From: Flavobacterium palustre
GTDB lineage: Bacteria; Bacteroidota; Bacteroidia; Flavobacteriales; Flavobacteriaceae
Assembly (NCBI RefSeq): GCF_014639535.1
Contig: NZ_BMGA01000006.1
Coordinates: forward strand, 186,001-250,000
DNA: 64,000 nt
Reading direction: 5' to 3'
Part shown: positions 33,701-41,705 of the stretch, piece after piece
Numbering within the stretch: the stretch's first letter is position 1
Layout of the letters: the number at the start of each line of letters is the position of its first letter
Program-made: the position numbers and the translations under genes
The notes under the pieces: generated by a model
What the model was told of the DNA's origin: nothing
The model's input: the letters and a program-made list of their open reading frames with translations, nothing else
The model's database searches: none

Positions 33701-34981
33701 CTACTCTACGCTATATAATAAAGTTCCAAATCCTAAATCATCATATCCTCCACTATTTGGGTTCAAATCACCACTACCTCCTTCCGGGTAACCTACATCT
33801 TTGGCCATTTTTATATAACGGGCCTTTATTCCTTTATCTTTTGTATAATGATTGTATATTCTTTCCCATACTGGTCTAATTTGTCCTCGTCCTGCGTCAT
33901 CAGCAGCTGTAGTATGTGTCACATTAGCACAGTTAGTATAAGTTTTAAAAGGTACATTTAATCTGGCAACATTGTATTTAGCCACATATTCAGCCCCTTT
34001 TAAGATCATATTGTCATTATAACCATAAATATCTAAACCTTGATTTTCTCCCATTTGAGCAATAGACCCCAATAATCCAATGACCATTAAAGTATGCCCT
34101 TGATCACGACCTGATTCCTGAACCTGTCCTAAATCAATATCATCATTGGCTGTTTTAGGATGTATGTAATTAATAGCTTTTAATAATTGCCCATTTCCTG
34201 CTCCTTTCATCAGGTAATTAATTGCAAAGGTGTACATAGGAACATCATCATTCAATACTGCTATAGACATAACAGAAGCTAAATTACACAAATCCCAATT
34301 TGCCCAATAATGAGTAATACAAGCATTATTATGTCTGTCTAAAAAATCTTTGTTTACCGGATAAAAAACATCTACCATCCATTTTTTAAATTTTGCTAAA
34401 TCAGTGGCATTCCAACCTGAATAATCACGCATAATTTCGGCAGCATTTGCAAATTGATAACCATAAATTCCTGCTCCCAATGCCTTATTAGAATCACCAC
34501 TAATAGACGTACAGGTAGCAGCCCAAGCATTCAAAATTTGAATCGATTTATTGGCATAAGCTACATCTCCGGTAATTTTCCAACGAATTGCTGTTAAATA
34601 GGCTGCATGAGCATCTTCCATAGCAGCTCCGTAATTATCTGGTAATGGTTCTTCTAATGAACCTCCTCCTCTAATCAATTTTACAACAGGCCCTTTCATC
34701 ACGTAAGTAGCTGAAGCATGGTTATTAGAAATCATTTTATTATATCCCGAAATCCAAGGATCGATCTGATTATCAACCTTTGTTTTCATTCGGTCAAAAT
34801 CAGCTTGGGAATGTAATAAACCAGGGTGCGCAAAAACCATATTAGTTGGAACTGTAATTTCTTCTATTACTGTCCCTCCTTCTACTTTTTTCTCAGGTAA
34901 GCCATAATCATAACTGCATGCAATAAATGTTAACGAACTTATTGCCGCTATTGCTATTTTAGTTTTTATATTTTTTTTCAT
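33701..34981 (-). CDS. Alginate-lyase-like (PL) lipoprotein
   Basis: A 426-residue lipoprotein (lipobox TFIAC followed by SYDYG, compatible with surface export). One (alpha/alpha) toroid of the alginate lyase superfamily fills the rest. Motifs shared with the T9SS enzyme at 27420 are HPGLLHSQADFDRM, ANWDLCNLASVM near residue 225, QVQESGRDQGHT near 285, and GQIRPVWERIYNHY near 370. The superfamily includes PL5 alginate and PL38 glucuronan lyases; I favour an acidic uronate polymer but cannot choose. It lies in the SusCD operon, 70 bases after the IPT-domain gene, and probably makes the first cuts at the cell surface. Confidence 0.75.
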   Translation of the reverse strand: MKKNIKTKIAIAAISSLTFIACSYDYGLPEKKVEGGTVIEEITVPTNMVFAHPGLLHSQADFDRMKTKVDNQIDPWISGYNKMISNNHASATYVMKGPVVKLIRGGGSLEEPLPDNYGAAMEDAHAAYLTAIRWKITGDVAYANKSIQILNAWAATCTSISGDSNKALGAGIYGYQFANAAEIMRDYSGWNATDLAKFKKWMVDVFYPVNKDFLDRHNNACITHYWANWDLCNLASVMSIAVLNDDVPMYTFAINYLMKGAGNGQLLKAINYIHPKTANDDIDLGQVQESGRDQGHTLMVIGLLGSIAQMGENQGLDIYGYNDNMILKGAEYVAKYNVARLNVPFKTYTNCANVTHTTAADDAGRGQIRPVWERIYNHYTKDKGIKARYIKMAKDVGYPEGGSGDLNPNSGGYDDLGFGTLLYSVE

Positions 34982-35051
34982 TTTAGTTTTTTTTTATCTT
35001 TTGAAACTAAACCAGAAATATTATATCTATTTCTGGTCTAGTAATTACTAT

Positions 35052-36221
35052 TTATAAACCAAGGAATGCCTGAAGTTCTGCTTTATTTTTAAAGGTACGA
35101 ATCCAATCTACTTCATAACCAGTCTCAGAACCTACTATATCCGCTATTTTAAACTGTCTTGTAGTTAACTCCGTTTCAGTTAAATAATCCGCAGATAAAT
35201 CATAATAAATTACATTTTTAGAAATATAATCGGTTTTATATTTATTATTACCCGCATTAATTCCTCCGGCAACAGCAGGATCTAATACTATATTACCGGT
35301 TCCAGGTTTATAACTTCCGGTTCCTGTAAAAGTAATTTTCATTGCCAGAATAGGATAGTTAGGTGACTGAACCCATTTTGTTTTTGCTGTTCCACCAGGA
35401 TAAGGGAAAACACCATTAATACTATAATATAAATCGGCACGACGTTTACTTGCTGAAGTTCCTAATTGTGCTGGATCAAAAGTTACTTTCAATTTTCCAT
35501 CTTCAATTTTATAAGTAGCGTTTTGAGCCGGCATCCATTGAACATCTGTAGCATCATCAAATTCAAATATATATTTACCTTTTGGAGGTGCAATAACTGT
35601 AAATTCAGGACCGGTAATAATTTGATTTTCTAACCAAACACGTACTTTTCCGGTTACCGCCCCTTTTGGGATTAATACAGCTATTTGTGTATCAGAAACT
35701 GATACAACCTTTGCAGAAATAGCATCTTTTGTTAAACCATTTGAAAATTTAACTGAAACCTTTGACAAATCTGTACCAAAGCCCTGTCCAGAAATTTGAA
35801 TTTGATCACCTACATTTCCAGTAGTTGGTGAAACACTGCTAATAGTAGCTCCTGCTACATATTCAAAATCTGATGTTTCAAATGTATTAGTCCACACTTT
35901 TACTTTTATTGGTCCAGTACCTGCATTTTGAGGTACTCTCACAGTAACCGAAGTATCAGTATAACTTATAATTTCATCGGCAAGAACACCATTAAAATAA
36001 ATTTTTGCAGCTTGTTGATAATTCCCAAAATTAGTTCCTGTTAAAGTAACTATGTTACCTGATGTTCCCGTTGAAGGAGAAACAGTAGTTACTGTTACTG
36101 CCGGATACGTAACCAAAGGGTCTCCGCTAAAATCCTTTTCCTGATCACTACAGGAAGCCATTAGTACCATACTAAATAGTACTATTGCAGCTTTTATTTT
36201 ATTTTTTATAATATGATTCAT
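35052..36221 (-). CDS. Surface glycan-binding lipoprotein with two IPT/TIG domains
   Basis: A 389-residue lipoprotein (lipobox LMASC followed by SDQEKD, a typical surface-export signal). Two IPT/TIG immunoglobulin-like domains (about 41-125 and 127-212) start with SPSTGTSGNIVTLTGTNFG and SPTTGNVGDQIQISGQGFG. The C-terminal 170 residues are a DUF4979-like module (NYPILAMKITF, VIYYDLSADYL, RQFKIADIVGSETGYEVDWIRTF). It takes the SusE/SusF position after SusD. It probably holds the glycan at the surface, with the C-terminal module as the binding domain. The same module occurs three times in the T9SS enzyme at 27420. Confidence 0.8.
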   Translation of the reverse strand: MNHIIKNKIKAAIVLFSMVLMASCSDQEKDFSGDPLVTYPAVTVTTVSPSTGTSGNIVTLTGTNFGNYQQAAKIYFNGVLADEIISYTDTSVTVRVPQNAGTGPIKVKVWTNTFETSDFEYVAGATISSVSPTTGNVGDQIQISGQGFGTDLSKVSVKFSNGLTKDAISAKVVSVSDTQIAVLIPKGAVTGKVRVWLENQIITGPEFTVIAPPKGKYIFEFDDATDVQWMPAQNATYKIEDGKLKVTFDPAQLGTSASKRRADLYYSINGVFPYPGGTAKTKWVQSPNYPILAMKITFTGTGSYKPGTGNIVLDPAVAGGINAGNNKYKTDYISKNVIYYDLSADYLTETELTTRQFKIADIVGSETGYEVDWIRTFKNKAELQAFLGL

Positions 36222-36246
36222 AATCTTATAATTTTAAAAGTACTAA

Positions 36247-38025
36247 TTAATAACCTGGATTTTGCAACAACTTGGTATTTAACTGCATTTGTGTTGTTGC
36301 TATTGGGAACAAATAATTTTTACGTTGAAAATTTCTATTAGCCACCGGATCTAGTAATAAAGCTCTTAAATTTCCTTTTCCTGTAGTAACGGATAATTCG
36401 CCATAAGGATAAGACGCTGGTTTGTAGATTGCAGTGTTACCCTCGTAATCAGTTCCTTGAACAACTGAACCTAGAATAGGCTCGTTTAATACTTGCTCAG
36501 CTATACCCCATCTTTTTAAATCATCATAACGACTATTTTCTCCAAACAACTCAATAGCTCTCTCTCTTCTAATTTCGTCTAACATATTCAAATTATTAGC
36601 CAATACAAAAGCATTTGTCAAAGCTGGAAGTCCCGCTCTTTGTCTAATCAAATTTACTGATTCATTTAATTGAGCATCAGTAATTGTTCCGTTCAATTCA
36701 TATAAAGCCTCAGCATACATTAAATACACTTCAGCTAAACGAATTTGAGGATAATCAGCTGACTCAGTATTAGCAGCTCTATAGGTTCCATATTTATAAG
36801 CTCTAAATTTTCTGTTTGTATAACCGGAACCACTATCTCCCCCTGGACCAAATAATTTCACAGCTCCAGAAGCAGGAGCTGCATCAGTCGTTGGATCATT
36901 AAAATAAGCATTTAATCTATAATCGCGGTTTTTATACTCATCACCCACTTTTACATATCCTTGAAATAAAGGCGATTTATTAACCGGCAAACCGTCTGTA
37001 CAAAGAAACAGATCCATGAATTTTCTAGATGGAGCCAATCTTGTACCTACAGTATGACTTAAGTTGATACCTCCTTGTAATAATCCGAAATCGTATTTAT
37101 TATAAAGAATAAACTCTTTGTTAGTTGATTTATCCAATCCGGCTGGATTTGAACCTGCATCTTCAAGATTAAACAAATAGTACATACTATTGTTATTCAA
37201 TTGAGAATTATAATTCCATAACTGATAGCCTCCATTACTCATCACATCTTTAGCTAATGTAATTACTTCTTCCAAATAAGCAGTAGTATTTGAGGCAGCA
37301 CCTTCACTTCCGGCACCTGTAGTTACACCATCACCATCAGTTGTAGTACCCACATATTTTTCCCAAGTAGCTTCATACAGTAATACTCTGGCTTTAAAAG
37401 CTTCTGCAGCCCATTTACTAAGGTGTCCTTTATCGGCTGATGAAATATTTTGTTCCAAAGGTAAATCAGGAATAGCTTCTGATAAATCTTTTAAAATTTG
37501 ATTCATTACTTCATAGCGACTGTTTCTTTTACCATACAACACTTCATCATTAATATCTACCACTGTTGTTACTATTGGTACTCCTCCGTATCTTTTCAAT
37601 AAGAAAAAATGATGCCAGGCTCTAAAAAACTTTGCTGCCGCTACATATTGAGCAATATCCGCTTGATTACCTTGATATTGCGCTGCTGCTTTCAACAAAA
37701 TATTATTATCTCTGATATATTTATAAGGATTTCTCCAATAGATATCAGATATAGGAGCAACGGCATTCCCTCTTCCTTCATCCTGACTTAAAGAAGTTAA
37801 ATCAGTACCAAAATCCATGAAGTTATATATATTACTACCATCAACAGCACGCCAGCTTACCATTTTATTATAAAAATTATTAGATGCTGCTTTAAAATCT
37901 GATGGTGTTTTAAAATAAGAAGCTTCCGTCTGTGTATCCAGAGGATCTAAATCCAAAAAATCACTCTGACAACTAGAAAATAATAATACTGAAGACAGTA
38001 CTAATGTTGTTACTATATTTTTCAT
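36247..38025 (-). CDS. SusD/RagB family glycan-binding lipoprotein
   Basis: A 592-residue lipoprotein (lipobox LLFSSC followed by QSDFLDLDP, the usual SusD start). Helical TPR-like repeats and the SusD signatures are present: TQTEASYFKTPSDFKAA, FRAWHHFFLLKRYGGVP near residue 135, RLAEVYLMYAEALYELNG near 430, and RRERAIELFGENSRYDDLKRWG near 495. SusD proteins form the lid of the SusC transporter and bind the oligosaccharide. The gene starts 19 bases after susC. Specificity cannot be read. Confidence 0.95.
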   Translation of the reverse strand: MKNIVTTLVLSSVLLFSSCQSDFLDLDPLDTQTEASYFKTPSDFKAASNNFYNKMVSWRAVDGSNIYNFMDFGTDLTSLSQDEGRGNAVAPISDIYWRNPYKYIRDNNILLKAAAQYQGNQADIAQYVAAAKFFRAWHHFFLLKRYGGVPIVTTVVDINDEVLYGKRNSRYEVMNQILKDLSEAIPDLPLEQNISSADKGHLSKWAAEAFKARVLLYEATWEKYVGTTTDGDGVTTGAGSEGAASNTTAYLEEVITLAKDVMSNGGYQLWNYNSQLNNNSMYYLFNLEDAGSNPAGLDKSTNKEFILYNKYDFGLLQGGINLSHTVGTRLAPSRKFMDLFLCTDGLPVNKSPLFQGYVKVGDEYKNRDYRLNAYFNDPTTDAAPASGAVKLFGPGGDSGSGYTNRKFRAYKYGTYRAANTESADYPQIRLAEVYLMYAEALYELNGTITDAQLNESVNLIRQRAGLPALTNAFVLANNLNMLDEIRRERAIELFGENSRYDDLKRWGIAEQVLNEPILGSVVQGTDYEGNTAIYKPASYPYGELSVTTGKGNLRALLLDPVANRNFQRKNYLFPIATTQMQLNTKLLQNPGY

Positions 38026-38044
38026 ATTAGTCTTTTTTTAATAA

Positions 38045-41000
38045 TTAAAAGGAAACGTTTAATCCTAAAGAAAAAGTTCTTGTAAATGGATAGATATTAT
38101 TTGAACTATCTCCAAACTCTGGATCGTACCCGTCTTTAACTTTTGAAAATTCAAACAAATCATTACCAGAAAAATAAACTCTGAATTTATCCAAAGCAAA
38201 ATTTCCAATTTTAAAATCACCCAAGGTATATCCAATGATCAACGATTTTAATCTTATATAACGATTATCCTGTAATGCAAAATCATTATTTTGCCAGTTC
38301 CACGCAGCTCTTGTTGTATTAGCAGTCATTCTTGGATAGACAGCGTCTGTATTTTCAGGAGTCCAGGTTTTTCCAATGTAAGCAGTTGTCTGACTACCAT
38401 ATAAGGTATTAAAAGGATAAGATAAGAAACCTGTTCTTAGTACATTTTGTTCCAAAACTCCTTGGAAGAAAGTTGAAATATCAAAATTACGATAGTTGGC
38501 ACTTAAGTTGATTCCATACACATAATGTGCAGCTGTATCTCCCATAAATTTAACATCTTTGACATCTATTTTTCCATCATTATTTAAGTCTGCTCTTTTA
38601 ATATCTCCAGGGCGCAAAGCATTTACTCCTGTAGGAAGTGTAGCATTGTCGTAGGTTGTATAATAATCATCTACTTCAGCCTGTGTTTGGAAAAGTCCGT
38701 CTGTTTGATATAAGAAAATAGCATTCAAAGGATGTCCTATAACTTGAGGTTTCGCTGCACTACCGTCCATAACTCCGGGATTGATTGCTTCAGCATTTTC
38801 TTTTTTAAGTAAAATGTTTCTAGTATCTCCTATATTAGCCGAAATACTGTACTTTAATTTACCTATTTCTCCTCTGTAGCCTAAAATCACTTCCCAACCT
38901 TTTGTTTCCAGTTCACCTGCATTTGTCTTTGGAGCCGTTCCTCCTAATACATCCGGATAAACAATATCAGTCAACATACCTATATTCTTTTTAGTAAAGA
39001 AATCATAGGTTCCAAATAACTTTCTGTTAAAGAAGCTAAAATCAGCACCATAGGTTTTCATTACTACACGTTCCCAAGAATTCTGATTTGAAGTAATCCC
39101 ATTTACCCAACTTGCTGTTTGTTGCGCAGCTGTTGTACCAAAAACAGCGCTACCATTACTAATATTAGAAATATAATCATAAAGTCTAATTCCTGATTGG
39201 GCTCCCATTTCACCATAAGTATATCTTAATTTTAAATTACTTAAGGCTTCAAAATTTTTCAAAAAACTTTCTTCGGATACAACCCATCCAGCTTGTACGC
39301 CACCGAAATTATTCCATTTATTACCCGGACCAAATTGAGAAGACCCATCTCGTCTGCCACTGACTTCCAATAAGTATTTATTTTTATAGGAATAGTTAAA
39401 GCGTGCCAAATAAGAATACAATCCTTTATGTCCTCTACCACCGGTAGCTTCTACTTTATTTTCAATAGACCCCATATTAATATCATAAACTCCATTATCT
39501 ACAAAGCCTAATCTATAACCATACAATCTGGTATCTTCTGTTTTCTCAGCTGTTAAACCTGCAAGAGCCGAAAAATTATGATCACCTATTTCTTTCTCGT
39601 AATTCAAGAAACCACCGTAATTTTGATAAGTTATGTCCTTTTTTTCCTGTCTTATGGAAGAAACCGAGTTTACTGATTCCGGTGCTAATTCACCATACCA
39701 GCTATATTGAGGAACAGTTATGATATAATTAAGATTATTGAAAAAATCTTTATTGTAAGCTACCTTTGTTTGAAAAGTTAAACCCTCATACAATTTAAAA
39801 GTAGCCCCTAAATTCATCATAATTTGATCTCTGGTCGTATTATCTCTACCTCCGTCAACTGTAGCCGCTACGTGATTACGATTACCTGCTATATTAAAGT
39901 TAGCATACCATTGTCCATAAGGATTTCTGGATGGGAAAAATGGAGGATCTTGTGATACCGAACCGTCTAAACCTGAAGAAGGAGAAGAAAGATCATACTT
40001 TAAATAAGACATATTGGTTTCTAATTTCAACCAATCGTTCACCTTATAATCATAATTCAAACGTACATTATATTGTTGTTTTCCATCGTAAGCGGTTTGA
40101 AGCGCACCAAGGTCTTCAGAATATCCATAAGAAACACGATAATTTGTTTTATCAGTACCTCCTGAAATACTTCCGGTGTGAAATGTTGAAACAGAGTTAC
40201 CAAACATCTCATCATATCTTGGAGAATTTGAAATGTAAACATCTCCCCAAAATTGTGTTGAATATATTCCTGCATAACCTGTCTTCATCAACTCTAAGTT
40301 CTCTTTAGATTGCCATCCCCAGTAATTAGCATTTACTCCATCTTGTTCAGCTGCTTCAAGCCATACTGTTGCGTACTGTTGCATAGTAGGAGTTTGCGGT
40401 CTAATCCCTAAAGTATTTACCCTTGTAGTTGTAGCAAGATCAATTTTCATTTTTCCGGATTTTCCTTTCTTAGTTGTCACCATAATTACCCCGTTAGAAG
40501 CACGGGAACCATACAAGGCAGCAGAAGCGTCCTTAAGTACAGTTACCGATTCAATATCGTCCGGATTCATGTTATAGAAAGCTTCACTGTTAATTGTTGG
40601 ATTTCCATCAATAACAATAAGTGGAGAACCTCCATTGATAGAAGTAGCTCCTCTAATTTGTAAATTAAGCCCTTCCCTTCCCGGTCTGGATGAGTTACGC
40701 GTAACTACCAATCCTGGAGTTTGTCCCTGCAAAGCTAAAGCTGGATTTGTAACTGCCCTATCTTGAAATGATTTAGCCGTAACAGTTTCAATAGACCCTG
40801 TTGAAGTCATTTTCTTTTGAGTTCCATAAGCTACCACAACCACTTCTTCTAAAGCTCCAATATCAGATCCCATAGTCACGTTAATCGCTTGTTGTGAACC
40901 CACTTTAATCTCTTGAGTCTTAAAACCCACCGCTGTAAAAACAAGTACCGCATTAGATGAGACTACATTTATTCTATAATTTCCGTCAATATCAGTACTT

Positions 41001-41248
41001 ACCCCTGCTGTTCCCCCTTTTACATTTACATTCACTCCGGGAATTCCTAAACCATCCTCTGCAGAAACTACCTTACCTGTTATTGTAATTTGTTGCTGAG
41101 GAGTATTTAAAGCATATTTTTCACCAAGATTAAGATCCTTATTATTTGCTCCATAGGTTTGGGAAGAAACACAAACCAGAAAAGACAAAACCAAAGACGG
41201 TTTGAGCCTATTCCACAATTCGGTTTTATTCAAAACATTTATTTTCAT
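38045..41248 (-). CDS. SusC/RagA family TonB-dependent outer-membrane transporter
   Basis: I choose the ATG at 41248 (1067 residues), which begins directly with a signal peptide (MKINVLNKTELWNRLKPSLV...); the ATG at 41317 adds 23 charged residues. After the signal comes a carboxypeptidase-regulatory-like domain (ITGKVVSAEDGLGIPGVNVNV, about 53-135). The plug follows (LEEVVVVAYGTQKK, DIESVTVLKDASAALYGSRASNGVIMVTT), then the barrel ending in the aromatic TFSLGLNVSF. It imports oligosaccharides with SusD using TonB energy. It heads an operon controlled from the element at 41442-41506. Confidence 0.95.
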   Translation of the reverse strand: MKINVLNKTELWNRLKPSLVLSFLVCVSSQTYGANNKDLNLGEKYALNTPQQQITITGKVVSAEDGLGIPGVNVNVKGGTAGVSTDIDGNYRINVVSSNAVLVFTAVGFKTQEIKVGSQQAINVTMGSDIGALEEVVVVAYGTQKKMTSTGSIETVTAKSFQDRAVTNPALALQGQTPGLVVTRNSSRPGREGLNLQIRGATSINGGSPLIVIDGNPTINSEAFYNMNPDDIESVTVLKDASAALYGSRASNGVIMVTTKKGKSGKMKIDLATTTRVNTLGIRPQTPTMQQYATVWLEAAEQDGVNANYWGWQSKENLELMKTGYAGIYSTQFWGDVYISNSPRYDEMFGNSVSTFHTGSISGGTDKTNYRVSYGYSEDLGALQTAYDGKQQYNVRLNYDYKVNDWLKLETNMSYLKYDLSSPSSGLDGSVSQDPPFFPSRNPYGQWYANFNIAGNRNHVAATVDGGRDNTTRDQIMMNLGATFKLYEGLTFQTKVAYNKDFFNNLNYIITVPQYSWYGELAPESVNSVSSIRQEKKDITYQNYGGFLNYEKEIGDHNFSALAGLTAEKTEDTRLYGYRLGFVDNGVYDINMGSIENKVEATGGRGHKGLYSYLARFNYSYKNKYLLEVSGRRDGSSQFGPGNKWNNFGGVQAGWVVSEESFLKNFEALSNLKLRYTYGEMGAQSGIRLYDYISNISNGSAVFGTTAAQQTASWVNGITSNQNSWERVVMKTYGADFSFFNRKLFGTYDFFTKKNIGMLTDIVYPDVLGGTAPKTNAGELETKGWEVILGYRGEIGKLKYSISANIGDTRNILLKKENAEAINPGVMDGSAAKPQVIGHPLNAIFLYQTDGLFQTQAEVDDYYTTYDNATLPTGVNALRPGDIKRADLNNDGKIDVKDVKFMGDTAAHYVYGINLSANYRNFDISTFFQGVLEQNVLRTGFLSYPFNTLYGSQTTAYIGKTWTPENTDAVYPRMTANTTRAAWNWQNNDFALQDNRYIRLKSLIIGYTLGDFKIGNFALDKFRVYFSGNDLFEFSKVKDGYDPEFGDSSNNIYPFTRTFSLGLNVSF

Positions 41249-41441
41249 AATGAATTGTTTTTTTTCGTTATTAATTGATTCAGTTATTAGTTTTTTATCA
41301 TTTTTCACATTCATCAATGTGATTTAAAATTAGTTTTTGAAATTTAGTTGGTTTTACATTTAATTATTTTTTACAGGTTAATAATTTTAATACTCATAAT
41401 TTTTAATCGTTAATTTTACCATAATGATTATAATAGCATTA

Positions 41442-41506
41442 CAATATTATAGATTAAAAAAAAAGCAGTGTATAACCTATGATTCAAACAGTATAACTTA
41501 TCGACC
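41442..41506 (-). promoter_or_regulatory. Promoter with 21-bp-period direct-repeat operator (susC operon)
   Basis: On the + strand TATAACCTAT (41471-41480) and TATAACTTAT (41492-41501), each preceded by G, repeat at 21 bases and are followed by CGACC. On the - strand TAATATTG (41442-41449) lies exactly 21 bases away as the -7 element. This is the strongest of four copies and lies between susC and the HTCS gene. Leader of about 190 bases. The rest of the gap 41249-41705 shows only the HTCS terminator. Confidence 0.8.
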
Positions 41507-41633
41507 ATTTTTAATTTCCCTTTTATTTTCAAGGCTTTCAGCCTCTTTAGGATAAGTAATATATTTAGAAAATTATTTTACTATTATTTTTTATTTCAGC
41601 GATTAGCTACAAATACTGTCTTAAATAAATATC

Positions 41634-41668
41634 AAAAAAGGTTCAATTTTAATTAAAAACTGAACCTT
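41634..41668 (-). terminator. Terminator of the HTCS gene
   Basis: On the - strand the stem aaggttca/tgaacctt with a 15-base loop is followed by a run of six T, 38 bases beyond the stop codon at 41706. Confidence 0.85.
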
Positions 41669-41705
41669 ATTAGCAATTTATTACGTTAAAAACTCTAAAC
41701 TCTTT

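Noticed and set aside
38045-41317. Longer susC start at 41317
   Set aside because: It would place 23 charged residues before a normal signal peptide; the ATG at 41248 starts directly at the signal.
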